A DNA stretch of 64,000 nucleotides, taken from contig CAWKIF010000071.1 in NCBI GenBank assembly GCA_963849485.1, positions 1 to 64,000 on the forward strand, given 5' to 3'. The notes below the pieces were generated by a model. The model was not told the DNA's origin. It did not search any database and saw only the letters and a list, made by a program, of their open reading frames with translations. Below, in pieces: positions 1-8,986 of this stretch (position 1 is its first letter; each line of letters opens with the position of its first letter). Position numbers and translations under genes: made by a program. The DNA comes from CAVTWJ01 sp963849485 (GTDB lineage: Bacteria; Oederibacteriota; Muellerivitia; Muellerivitales; Muellerivitaceae).

Positions 1-2
1 TG

Positions 3-71
3 GCCGAGGCGCGCCGGCGCGGAATCCGCGTGGTCACGCTGCACAGTCAGGCTGGCTCGCTGATTTCATGA
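3..71 (+). CDS. 3' end of an unidentified gene (partial)
   Basis: An open frame runs in from the window edge and stops at TGA 69-71. The visible C-terminus is about 22 residues and Arg-rich, ending in HSQAGSLIS. It is too short to assign to a family. It lies upstream of the broken ispD-ispF region on the same strand. Because that region is full of frame changes, this fragment may itself be out of frame. Confidence 0.25.
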   Translation, partial: AEARRRGIRVVTLHSQAGSLIS

Positions 72-164
72 GTGTTTCGGTTTTCACGCAACCAACGAGA
101 TGATGCACTCTGCAGCCTGCAAAAAACTGAGACTTGGCGCGGTGCTATACTCCACGAGTTATGC

Positions 165-1543
165 TAGCTTTTTGCCATTGTTCCAGCTGGCGGGATTAGG
201 GGATGCGAATGGCCGGCCCGCAGCCGCAGCAGTTTCTGGCGCTCGACTGCGTTCCCTACCTTATCCATTCGCTTCGCGGCTTTTGCCGGGCGGCGCCTCG
301 CGTCACGGCGATATGCCTGGCTGTACCCCCAGGCTAAAGATGGAGCGCGCGGAAGTGCAGGTGGCTGAATACGGTTGTTTTGGGTTAAGGGGCATGTGGT
401 TGAGGGTGGTGAAAATGCGACAAAATTTCTGTATAACGTGGCTTGAGGCCAAATCCGTGAAGCCCAATGATATCGTGCTGGTTCACGACGCCGGTGCGCC
501 CGCTGATTGACGCAGCCACCATCGAGCGCACCATCTATGTGGTGGCCGAGTTCGGTGCGGCCATCGTGGGGATGGCTGGCTGAGCGACACCATCAAGCAG
601 GTGGAGGGAACCGCCCACGGAGCGCTGGTCACGGCGACCATTCCGCGTGAGTTTGTGGTGCAGGCGCAATACGCCCCAGGGCTTCCGTTACGGGCTGCTC
701 CGGCGCGCCTTTGCCGAGGCCAATGCCGTACTGCTTTGGTGGGCACTGACTAGGTCTTCGCTCGCCGAGCGCGCAGGAATTCCGGCTGCAATGGTGCCCG
801 GTTCTCAGGTTAATCTGAAAGATTACTTAGCCGGGCTACTCTGCGCTGGCCTATTGATCGGCGGCAGCGACGGCGCATGTAAAACGGCCGGAACAAATCA
901 GCATGACTTGTTTCAGCTTTTTCACTCATTCACTTTCGGTGGGGCATTGCGGCAATGATGCAGATACCAGATCGGATTTGGCTACGACTCTAACTTAATC
1001 CAAGTCCGGTGCGCCCGCGCCTCGGCGGAGTGACTATCCACATCCCCCAGGGCGTGGCGAGGTTATTTCTACGGCGACGTTCTGCTCCACGCCATTACCG
1101 ATGCGCTGCTTGGCTTTGTGGCTGCGGGCGATATCGGCAGCTTTTTTTCCGCCCTGGGCCATCTTGCGCTGGAAAGATGCGGCCGACTCTGCGCGTCTAT
1201 CTGAACCTGGCTCTCGAAGAGTTGCAGCACGCGGGTTATTTGCATCGTGAACATCGCAACACGACGCGCAGCCAAGTTCGCCGCTCCCAAAATTTGGCCT
1301 ATTGCTGCGGAAACCAGCTCCCGGGGTCGCCGATCTTCTCGGCGTCAGCATCGATCAGGTAAGCATCAAGGCCAAAAATCCAGAGGGCCTGAACCTCGAT
1401 CACGTGGCCCAATACATGCCGTGGCGCTCGTCGAGCGCGTGCAGGAGCCGGAAGAGCTCAAAAGAATGAGCGAAGTGGTCGAGAGCCAGCGCCAGCTTGA
1501 AGATGTGGTTGAAGATTTGCTGATCCGTGCACGGCGTGCCTAA
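165..1543 (+). pseudogene. ispDF: Frameshifted ispD-ispF (MEP pathway cytidylyltransferase / cyclodiphosphate synthase)
   Basis: Pieces of two MEP isoprenoid-pathway enzymes appear in order but in changing frames. IspD-like pieces: a glycine-rich nucleotide-binding start near 185-215, QQFLALD near 225-245, IVLVHDAG near 468-495, then a piece resembling TIPREFVVQAQ-PQGFRYGLL near 640-700 and FAEANA near 712. IspF-like pieces: GDVLLHAITDALLGF-AAGDIGS near 1073-1140, LNLALEELQHAGY near 1200-1240, VSIDQVSIKAKNPEGLN near 1345-1395, and HAVALVERVQEPEELKRM near 1418-1470. At least six frame changes are needed. IspD transfers CMP to methylerythritol phosphate and IspF cyclises a later intermediate; fused IspDF proteins are known. 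Here neither half can be translated intact, so this is either a decayed copy or very poor sequence near a contig end. Confidence 0.7.
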
Positions 1544-2041
1544 GAAGCGGACGATTACGCCCGTCTACGACACCGAAGACATCACGTAGCCGCCCTCGGG
1601 CCGCTTGCGAGAACGCCTGTTCCGCCTGAAGGCCAGCGCCCTCGCTCAAACCCTGGACGTCTCCGATTTTTATTGAAGATTCATGGCTTTAGCGGTACCT
1701 TGGCTGCGAACCCAATTCCACATTGGAGTGTTGTCCATGAATGAGCTGGCAGTATTTCTGCAAGACCAACCCGATTTGGCCGCGGCGCAGCATGCGCTCA
1801 TGGTGATGATTCAATCCTGGTTTTCATGGGATGGACTTACTCCCGGCGGATCATGGGCCGGACCTGGACTTTATCCGGCGGTTTTATCGAAAAACGGGGT
1901 TCGCCTGAGAACCCTCATCCTCCATTGGCTCCCGGTCCCTTGAGACATTCCTGTAAAGGGCGCGTTAATTTTCACTAGTACCTGGCCCGGCAAAATCATT
2001 ACAATTCTCCGCTCTGTCACCCTACTCGACGAGGAGCTTGC
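1544..2041. other. Unassigned stretch before the GH94 gene
   Basis: About 500 bases with no convincing gene. Short coding-like pieces exist, such as MNELAVFLQDQPDLAAAQHA from 1738, but each is open for under 90 codons and changes frame like the ispDF region upstream. The last bases hold a GAGGAG ribosome-binding site (about 2030-2035) for the gene that starts at 2042. Confidence 0.4.
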
Positions 2042-4489
2042 GTGAAAAACCCCTACGGCCATTTTGATGACCCCAATCGGGAATATGTCATCACCCGGCC
2101 CGACACCCCCCTTCCCTGGCTGAATTACCTCGGCCAAGACGAATTTTTCGGCCTCTGCACCAATACCGCCGGGGGATATTCCTTTTGGAAAGACGCCAAA
2201 CTGCGGCGTTTGACCCGCTACCGCTACAACAACGTGCCCATGGACCTGGGAGGGCGTTACCTATACGTGAATGACGGGGGAGTGGTTTGGAACCCGGGTT
2301 GGAAGCCCACCAAGACGGTTTTGGACCGCTACGAATGCTGCCATGGGCTGGGTTATACCCGCCTGATCGGGGCCAAGAACGGCGTGGAGGTGGAGATGCT
2401 CTTTTTCGTCCCCCCGGGCGAAAATCTTGAGATCTGGAAAACCACCGTCACCAACACCGGCAAAACCGAGAAGGATCTCAAGCTGTTTTCCTACGTCGAG
2501 TTCTGCCTCTTTGAGGCCCTGAACGATATGACCAACTACCAGCGGACCTATTCCATCGGCGAGGTGGAGGTGGAAGGTTCCGCGATCTACCACAAGACCG
2601 AATACCGGGAGAGGCGCAGCCACTACGGTTTTTTCGCCTGCACCCGGGAAACGGCGGGGTTTGACACCTCCCGGGACGTCTTCGTGGGGGTCCATAACGG
2701 ATTGCACGAGGCCGCAGTGCCTTTCGCTGGCCAATCGAAAAAGAGCCAGGCGCATGGCTGGAACCCCATCGGTTCCCACCAAATCAACCTGCGCTTGAAA
2801 CCCGGCCAGTCGGAAAGCTTCGCCTTTTTGCTGGCCTATGTGGACCAGGGGAACGAGCCGAAGTTCGACAAGCCCTTTGTGATGAACAAATCCAAGGGGC
2901 GGGAACTCCTGGCGAAATACCAAAAACCGGGGGCGGTGGAGGAGGCCTTTGGCTCGTTGAAGGGTCTATGGGACGGGCTCCTCTCGAAATTCCAGGCTTA
3001 CTGCCCCAACCCCCACGCCCGGCGCATGCTCAATACCTGGAACCAGTACCAATGCATGGCTACTTTCAACCTGTCGCGCTCCGCCAGCCTCTACGAGACG
3101 GGCATCGGCCGGGGCATGGGTTTCCGCGACTCCAACCAGGATTTGCTGGGGTTCGTGCACCTGATCCCCGAAAGGGCCCGCCAGCGCCTGTTGGACCTAG
3201 CCGCCACCCAGCTTTCCGACGGCACCTGCTACCACCAGTACCAGCCCCTGACGAAAAAGGGCAACGCCGAGATCGGGGGTGATTTCTACGACGACCACCT
3301 TTGGCTGATTCTTTCCACCTGCGCTTATATAAAGGAAACCGGCGATACTTCCATCCTGGAGGCGCCGGTGGGCTACGCCGATAAGCCGGGCAGTAAGGAG
3401 AACCTTCTTCACCACCTGGAAACCAGCCTGGCCTACACCCTCAAGAACCGGGGGAGCCATGGACTGCCCTTGATCGGCCACGCGGACTGGAACGACTGCC
3501 TGAACCTCAACTGTTTTTCCACCGAGCCCAACGAGAGTTTCCAAACGGCGGGGGACGTGAAGGGTTCCAAGGCTGAGTCGGTCATGATCGCGGGACTTTT
3601 TCTCTACGCCGCCCGGGAGATGGCGGGCCTTTATGGCTTTTTGAAGCGTTCTCCCGAAGAAAAAAGCGTCCAAGTCTCCTATGACGAGATGCTTAAGGCG
3701 GTCGAGGAACAGGCCTGGGACGGCAACTGGTACACCCGCGCCTTTGACGCCAAGGGAAACCCCGTGGGCTCAAAAGCCTGTGAGGAGGGGAAAATCTTCA
3801 TCGAGAGCCAGGGTTGGTGCGTTTTGGGCGGCGCGGGGAAAGACAACGGCCGGGCCCGGCTGGCCCTGGAAAGCGTCCATCGGAATCTTTATACCCCCAA
3901 TGGGATCATCCTTCAGCAGCCCGCCTATAGCCGCTATTACCCGGAACTCGGCGAAGTTTCCAGTTATCCCCCGGGATACAAGGAAAACGCAGGGATTTTC
4001 TGCCACAACAACACCTGGATCCACCTGGCCTGGTGCCTGATGGGCGAGGGAGACCGGGCGATGGAATACTACCTTTCCATCTGCCCTTCGGCCAAGGAAG
4101 AACAGATCGAAACCTACCGCAGTGAGCCCTACGTTTACGCTCAAATAATCGCGGGCCGGGACGCCGAGACCACGGGAGAGGCCAAGAACTCCTGGCTGAC
4201 GGGCACCGCCGCCTGGACCTTCGTAAGCGTGGCCCAGGGCATCCTGGGGGTGAAACCCGATTTTGAGGGGTTGCGCCTGGACCCCTGCGTTCCCTCTAAG
4301 TGGGATTATTACACGGTCACCCGGGAATACCGGGGAGTGGTCTACGAGATCATGGTCAAGAACCCCAAAGGCCTCTGCCGGGGAGTGAAGAGCCTGTCCG
4401 TGGACGGTAAAAAGGTGGAGGGGAACTTGATTCCCCAGCCGGTCAAAGGCACACAAAGGGTTAAGGTCGAGGCCGTTCTGGGGGAATAG
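2042..4489 (+). CDS. GH94 cellobiose/chitobiose phosphorylase
   Basis: An 815-residue cytoplasmic GH94 (former GT36) enzyme, of normal family length. These inverting phosphorylases cleave beta-linked disaccharides such as cellobiose or N,N'-diacetylchitobiose with phosphate, releasing a sugar 1-phosphate. Visible hallmarks are the N-terminal GH94 supersandwich (YGHFDDPNREYVITRPDTP), an ADWNDCLNL motif at residues 481-489 containing the family's catalytic Asp, and a late WLTGTAAW segment typical of the family. It starts at GTG 2042, with GAGGAG just upstream; no ATG near the N-terminus fits better. The ADWNDCLNL form resembles chitobiose/cellobiose members, but the substrate cannot be decided from sequence. 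A secreted cellulase at 49.6-54 kb would supply cello-oligosaccharides. Confidence 0.92.
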   Translation: MKNPYGHFDDPNREYVITRPDTPLPWLNYLGQDEFFGLCTNTAGGYSFWKDAKLRRLTRYRYNNVPMDLGGRYLYVNDGGVVWNPGWKPTKTVLDRYECCHGLGYTRLIGAKNGVEVEMLFFVPPGENLEIWKTTVTNTGKTEKDLKLFSYVEFCLFEALNDMTNYQRTYSIGEVEVEGSAIYHKTEYRERRSHYGFFACTRETAGFDTSRDVFVGVHNGLHEAAVPFAGQSKKSQAHGWNPIGSHQINLRLKPGQSESFAFLLAYVDQGNEPKFDKPFVMNKSKGRELLAKYQKPGAVEEAFGSLKGLWDGLLSKFQAYCPNPHARRMLNTWNQYQCMATFNLSRSASLYETGIGRGMGFRDSNQDLLGFVHLIPERARQRLLDLAATQLSDGTCYHQYQPLTKKGNAEIGGDFYDDHLWLILSTCAYIKETGDTSILEAPVGYADKPGSKENLLHHLETSLAYTLKNRGSHGLPLIGHADWNDCLNLNCFSTEPNESFQTAGDVKGSKAESVMIAGLFLYAAREMAGLYGFLKRSPEEKSVQVSYDEMLKAVEEQAWDGNWYTRAFDAKGNPVGSKACEEGKIFIESQGWCVLGGAGKDNGRARLALESVHRNLYTPNGIILQQPAYSRYYPELGEVSSYPPGYKENAGIFCHNNTWIHLAWCLMGEGDRAMEYYLSICPSAKEEQIETYRSEPYVYAQIIAGRDAETTGEAKNSWLTGTAAWTFVSVAQGILGVKPDFEGLRLDPCVPSKWDYYTVTREYRGVVYEIMVKNPKGLCRGVKSLSVDGKKVEGNLIPQPVKGTQRVKVEAVLGE

Positions 4490-4520
4490 CCGCACCTTTT
4501 CCCGGACTCAAGGAGGAAAC

Positions 4521-5096
4521 ATGAAACTAGATCCAAAGAAAACAATGGTACTCACCCTGGACATGCAGCAGGGAATCTTCGAGTTTGTGCCCGGGGCGGG
4601 AAGATGCGTTCCCTTTGCGGCCAGGGTAGTGGATGCCGCCCGCAGGGGCGGGATGGGGTTGATGCATGTGGGCATCGGTTTTGAGCCCGGATATCCCGAG
4701 ATCGGGGATGGCCCGTCGCGTTTTTCAATGATCAAGGAAAAGGGCATGTTCATCAAGGGGACGGATTCGGCGAAGACCCACCCCTCGCTCTATCAAACGG
4801 GTGATATCGCGCTATACAAGAACCGGGTCAGCGCCTTCACGGGGAGCCCGCTGGGGCTGATCCTCCAAGCGCAGAAAATCGAGAACCTCATCCTCATGGG
4901 AATCGCCACCAGCGGAATCGTCTTATCGACCCTCCGGCAGGCCGGGGACCTGGACTACCGCTGCGTCGTCATTAAGGACGCTTGTTTCGACAGGGATGAG
5001 GAAGTGCACCGCGTCCTGACGGAGAAGGTGTTTACCGCGCAAGCGGTGGTTCTGAACGCGGATGACTTTTTGGCAGGGAAAGTCCAATCGTTGTGA
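4521..5096 (+). CDS. Isochorismatase-family hydrolase lacking the usual catalytic Cys
   Basis: A 191-residue single-domain isochorismatase-like (cysteine hydrolase superfamily) protein. Two members of the usual Asp-Lys-Cys triad are visible: D14 in TLDMQQG and K100 in YKNRVSAF. The position normally held by Cys in the GxxT-x-x-CVxxT motif is Ile133 in GIATSGIVLST. Family members without the Cys include true isochorismatases of the PhzD type, so an amidase mechanism is unlikely. It starts at ATG 4521 behind a strong AGGAGG at 4511-4516, 31 bases after the GH94 stop, so it is probably co-transcribed with it. Substrate unknown. Confidence 0.85.
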   Translation: MKLDPKKTMVLTLDMQQGIFEFVPGAGRCVPFAARVVDAARRGGMGLMHVGIGFEPGYPEIGDGPSRFSMIKEKGMFIKGTDSAKTHPSLYQTGDIALYKNRVSAFTGSPLGLILQAQKIENLILMGIATSGIVLSTLRQAGDLDYRCVVIKDACFDRDEEVHRVLTEKVFTAQAVVLNADDFLAGKVQSL

Positions 5097-5108
5097 AAGG
5101 TTTGGAAA

Positions 5109-5606
5109 TTGGGTAAGAAACTCGGATGGATTTGGTTCATCTTTTTAACTGTTTTATTGGTGTATTTTTATTCGGAAATGGGCGGCTTACCGGACCGATT
5201 GGCGGTTCATTTCGACATCAACGGAAATCCCAACGGTTTTCAATCCAAAACCGCCTTCGTCGGCACCTTTCCTCTTTTTGTCTTGTTGATCAACGCAATC
5301 ATGGCGGTTTTGTGCTGGTCCCTTGGAAAAATACCAATCCGCTTCATCAATGTTCCCTGGAAAAACTATTGGTCTTCCACGCCCGAAAGAATAATCCGAT
5401 TGAATGAACGGATGTTGAGTTTGATGGGTTGGGTGGGGCTTTTCGTCAATATCGTCTTCTTTTTCGCTGTTCACGCGATCGTGCAGGCGAATAGCCAAGA
5501 AGCGAGGTTCTATATTCCCCTCAATGTTGGTTTGTTTGGGATCTTTGTTTTATCCTTTTTCTTATTTGGGGCCTTGTTTTTGATTTTTCGGCCGCCGGAA
5601 GATTGA
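5109..5606 (+). CDS. DUF1648 (SdpI-like) integral membrane protein
   Basis: A 165-residue membrane protein with about four hydrophobic helices, near residues 6-24, 50-71, 105-125 and 138-158. The segment between helices 1 and 2, PDRLAVHFDINGNPNGF, is the DUF1648 signature found in SdpI-type immunity/sensor proteins and many uncharacterised membrane proteins. The reading frame begins at a TTG at 5109, 12 bases after the preceding stop. The start is not certain, but the first helix would be lost with a later one. Its function is unknown here, and no SdpC-like toxin is seen nearby. Confidence 0.75.
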   Translation: MGKKLGWIWFIFLTVLLVYFYSEMGGLPDRLAVHFDINGNPNGFQSKTAFVGTFPLFVLLINAIMAVLCWSLGKIPIRFINVPWKNYWSSTPERIIRLNERMLSLMGWVGLFVNIVFFFAVHAIVQANSQEARFYIPLNVGLFGIFVLSFFLFGALFLIFRPPED

Positions 5607-5765
5607 GCCCTGTTCCCCCCGCTGGGACCCGCTCCAAATATTTTAGATTCTTTCGTTTTACTTCACCCCTTCGTTAAATATCTGGTGACCCTCTGGAATC
5701 CGGAATGACAAGGCATTACGCTTTCAGGACGAAGGGACGATTCATTCCGATTTTTCAGGAACCAA

Positions 5766-6425
5766 ATGCGAAAACTCATTCAGGGTATTATTGATTTCCA
5801 CCAGAACCGACGGGACGCGGTGAAGGATACCTTCGCGAAACTGGCCCTGGGCCAGAAACCGGATGCCCTTTTCATCGCTTGTTCCGATTCCCGGGTCGCG
5901 GTGAACGTATTCGCCTCGACGGATCCCGGGGACCTTTTCGTCATCCGCAACGCCGGGAACCTGGTGACCCCCGCTGAGACCTCCTCCTCGGACGAATCGG
6001 AAGTCGCCGCCATCGAGTTCGCCCTCGACAGCCTGAAGGTCGGCCACATCATCGTCTGCGGTCACTCGGATTGCGGGGCCATGAAGGCCCTTTGCCAGGG
6101 AAGGGCCCAATTGGAACTGCCCTACCTGAAACACTGGCTTCGGCATGGGGACAAGGCCCTCAAAAGGGTCAAAGAAAGCGGGAAAACCCTCAATCCCGCC
6201 GAGGAAGTGAACGAGGTTTCCCGCCAAAACGTCCTTCTTCAAATGGAGCATTTGCGAAGCTATGCCCAAGTTACCCAACGGGAAAAAGACGGAAAGCTTT
6301 CCCTGCATGGGTTATGGTTTGATATTCAAAATACGGATGTTTATTATTCCGATTCCCGGGAAGGCCGGTTTAAGATCATAGACGAAGTAAACGGACCTGG
6401 AATCTTGGACCAATTGAAAAGTTAA
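5766..6425 (+). CDS. Beta-class carbonic anhydrase
   Basis: A 219-residue cytoplasmic beta-carbonic anhydrase that interconverts CO2 and bicarbonate. All zinc-site residues are visible: C39 and D41 in ACSDSR with R43 completing the Asp-Arg dyad, then H100 and C103 in CGHSDCGAM. Length and motif spacing are normal for the family. It starts at ATG 5766 and stands alone, facing the VOC gene on the other strand. It may supply bicarbonate for carboxylation reactions; no regulatory link is visible. Confidence 0.95.
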   Translation: MRKLIQGIIDFHQNRRDAVKDTFAKLALGQKPDALFIACSDSRVAVNVFASTDPGDLFVIRNAGNLVTPAETSSSDESEVAAIEFALDSLKVGHIIVCGHSDCGAMKALCQGRAQLELPYLKHWLRHGDKALKRVKESGKTLNPAEEVNEVSRQNVLLQMEHLRSYAQVTQREKDGKLSLHGLWFDIQNTDVYYSDSREGRFKIIDEVNGPGILDQLKS

Positions 6426-6448
6426 AAGGGTATTCAAACTTGGGAAAT

Positions 6449-6490
6449 GGGGCCGGAAATCCCTTGTGTTTCTTCTGGTTCGCCGGCCCC
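6449..6490. terminator. Possible bidirectional hairpin between convergent genes
   Basis: GGGGCCGG at 6449-6456 pairs perfectly with CCGGCCCC at 6483-6490, leaving a 26-base loop. It lies between the carbonic anhydrase gene (+) and the VOC gene (-), where a shared terminator would be expected. There is no T-tract on the + side, so intrinsic termination is uncertain. Confidence 0.4.
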
Positions 6491-6517
6491 CTTCTCAATT
6501 GATCTCAAGTTCTGGAA

Positions 6518-6980
6518 TCAAGCTATGGCTCCGGCCTTCATCCGGGATTCCATCTCCTCCGGGGTCACGTCCTCAATATGAGTGGAAACCATCCAGCGGT
6601 GACCAAAGGGATCCGCGAGGCCGCCGGTCCGGTCCCCATAGAATTCGTCCTTCAAGGGGCGCAGCTCCCTTCCCGCCCGCTTCCAGCGCCCGGTTGAATA
6701 CGTTATCCACATCCTTGACGTAGAGCAGGATGCTGATGGGTGACCCGCCAAGGGTCATGGGTCCCTTCATTTCCTCGTTCTCATCAGCCAGCATGAGGGT
6801 GGAGTCGCCGATGATAATCTCGGCGTGCATGATTTTTCCGCCAGGGCCGGGCATGCGGTACTTCTCATGGGCTCCGAAGGCTTTCTTGTAGTATTCGATG
6901 GCCCCGGCGGCATCGTGGACGAGCAGGTAAGGCGTCGCGGTATGATAACCTTCCGGTATGGGTTTTACATTTGTGGACAT
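6518..6980 (-). CDS. VOC/PhnB-like glyoxalase-fold protein, frameshifted
   Basis: A VOC superfamily (glyoxalase/bleomycin-resistance, PhnB-like) protein of about 153 residues. The N-terminal part (GYHTATPYLLVHDAAGAIEY, then AFGAHE and KIMHAEIIIGDS) runs to about 6660. The C-terminal part, with DEFYGDRTGGLADPFGHRW and THIEDVTPEEM, continues in another frame to 6518. One extra C in the CCCC run near 6655-6660 explains the break. Restoring it gives a normal-length protein, so a sequencing indel is likely. These proteins bind a metal ion with paired beta-alpha-beta-beta-beta modules; the substrate is not predictable. It starts at 6980 with GGGGAGG upstream on the minus strand. Confidence 0.8.
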
Positions 6981-7088
6981 AACAACCTCCCCTTTGATTT
7001 GAACAACGGAATTATCCTGTTCCGTTATGGGATGAATTGCAAAGTGATGATTTGGATTTTTGAGAAATTAACCTGGAAAGGGAGACCT

Positions 7089-8334
7089 TTAACCGGCCCA
7101 AACCACCCACAACCAAAGTGCTGCCAAGGAGGCCAGGGTGACGGGAATACCGAGCCGGGCAAAATCCTTGAAGGAAACATTCACCCCCATCCCATGGGCC
7201 TGTTGGACCATGATCAGGTTGGCGACGCTTCCGATAACCAGTAGGCTTCCCCCGAAGCTGTTGGACAGGGCCAGCAGGTAGGCGGTGGTGGGCTTGGACA
7301 TGTCCAGCACCTTGATCAGGAACATGACGGTGGCCGAATTGCCCACCAGATTGGAAAGCCCGGCGGTGGCCAGGATCAGGTTGACCGTTTTATTCAGATC
7401 GAAACCGCTTCTCGCCAGATACCGTACGGCGTCATCCCCGTAACCCGTGGCCTGGAAGGCCCCCGTCACCGTGAAGAGTCCCATGAAAAGAATCAGGATT
7501 TCCCATTCCACGAGCCCCAATAGGTCTTCTGTTCGAAACTCCCGGCTGGCTAAATGGATGCCCGCCGCGCAAAGTACCGTGATCTCCTTGGGGATCGGTG
7601 TAAAAAATAGCCCTACCGTTATCACGAGGATGGCCAACCCCTTGATGGTGTGGGCACGGTTGTAGGGGTAGCGGACGGGGGCACGATCCGGGCCGGGAAG
7701 AGGTCCGTTCAATAGCAACTGGTTCCGGGACAACCACCAGATGATCCCGTAAAATACCCAAGGCCGCCAGTACCGGTGGAAGACACCAAAGCAGGTAATC
7801 TCCGAAACCCAAGTGGGCGGTTTCTCCGATGAGCATGTCCTGCGGGTTGCCGATGAGGGTGGCCGCCGCGCCGATGTTGCTGGCCAGCGCCATCGCCACC
7901 AAGAAGGGAACGGGGTTGAGCCGGTTTTTTAAAAGGGCGGAGGCGACGATGGGGGTAAAGGCCAGGCAGACGATATCATGGTTCAAGATAGCCGATAGCC
8001 CGGCGGTGATCGCCATGAGAACCAGGAGAAACAAGGCGGGATGGCTCATACGGGTGGAAAAGGATTGTGCGGCCAAATCGTAGAATCCCGAGATCCGCAA
8101 CTGGGCCGATAACACAAGAAATCCGAAGAGTAGGAAGACGGTGGGCCAGTTGACGAGGGAAACGGCTTGCGCCGTGGTGATCCGGCCAAAGACCATCATG
8201 CCGATGGCACCCAGCAGCGCGATCCCCGCGCGGTTGAGCTTTAATCCGGGAATACGCCCCAGGGCGATGAAGCCGTAGGTGACGATGAAAACCGCTAGGA
8301 TGGTGAGGGTATGGGGTGGTGAAAATGGGACCAT
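7089..8334 (-). CDS. ArsB/NhaD (YbiR-like) anion permease, frameshifted
   Basis: A polytopic inner-membrane transporter of the ArsB/NhaD ion transporter superfamily, about 415 residues once joined. The N-terminal part (from 8334) contains hydrophobic helices and the re-entrant motif GAAATLIGNPQDMLIG. The C-terminal part, to 7089, includes NLVGNSATVMFL, SNSFGGSLLVIGSVANL and a final helix. The parts are in different frames that meet near 7750, where a base is gained or lost in the ATTTTACGGG context read on the minus strand. The two-fold repeat of AT/NP-containing loops matches YbiR-like anion permeases. The transported ion is unknown. It starts at ATG 8334 and stands alone, divergent from the cNMP-binding gene. 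Confidence 0.8.
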
Positions 8335-8490
8335 ATCGAAGGAATATTATCGTTTAAGTTTTAACTTTTACAAACCTTGATTCCGGACCCTTGCCCATAA
8401 AGGAAACCGCGCAATTTAACCCCGATGAAATTTTTGTCAACGCATAAAGGTGCCTGAATTAGTTAGAATCACCTGCGAAAAGAGGAGCTC

Positions 8491-8946
8491 ATGTTAACGC
8501 CTGAAGCCACGGAATCCCGGTTACTCTCCATCCTGCGGGGAAGCGAACTGTTTTTGGATTTAACGCAAGATGAGATGGACCGTTTGATCATCAATATGCG
8601 CATGATCCGCACCCAAAAGGGTTTTGAGATCATCCGGCAGGGAGATTCCTGGGATTCTTTTTACGTCATCCTTTCCGGCCGGGTTTCGGTGAAGATCCGG
8701 AAAGGCTCCAAGACCCTTAAAATGGAAGTTTTGGAAAAGGGAGACTTTTTCGGGGAGATGGCGCTCATCGCTAACAAGCCCCGCAATGCCACCATCACCT
8801 CGGAGTCTGTCAGCGAATTATTAGTGTTGAGGAAGGATGATTTCGACAGTCTCCTGATGAATCATCCCAACCGGGCTAGCAAAGTCCTTGGGGCTTACGC
8901 TCGGCGGAAAAAACGGAACAAGACTAAACTGGTTGCCGTCCTGTAA
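8491..8946 (+). CDS. Stand-alone cyclic-nucleotide-binding-fold protein
   Basis: A 151-residue protein that is essentially one cNMP-binding (CAP_ED) beta-roll, residues about 10-130. Typical elements are IIRQGDSWDSFYVILSGRVSV and LEKGDFFGEMALI followed by PRNATITSES. The FGEMALI...PRNAT arrangement is close to the phosphate-binding cassette of true cAMP/cGMP binders, so nucleotide binding is plausible. There is no HTH domain; the C-terminus is a basic tail (RRKKRNKTKL). It starts at ATG 8491 behind AGAGGAG. It may act as a sensor subunit for an unknown partner. Confidence 0.85.
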   Translation: MLTPEATESRLLSILRGSELFLDLTQDEMDRLIINMRMIRTQKGFEIIRQGDSWDSFYVILSGRVSVKIRKGSKTLKMEVLEKGDFFGEMALIANKPRNATITSESVSELLVLRKDDFDSLLMNHPNRASKVLGAYARRKKRNKTKLVAVL

Positions 8947-8986
8947 AGGTCCCGTTCTTCCCCTTTTCTTTCGAGATCCCCGGTTT

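Noticed and set aside
100..510. Hypothetical 136-aa protein
   Set aside because: IspD motifs lie in other frames of the same stretch; the frame has no family features of its own.
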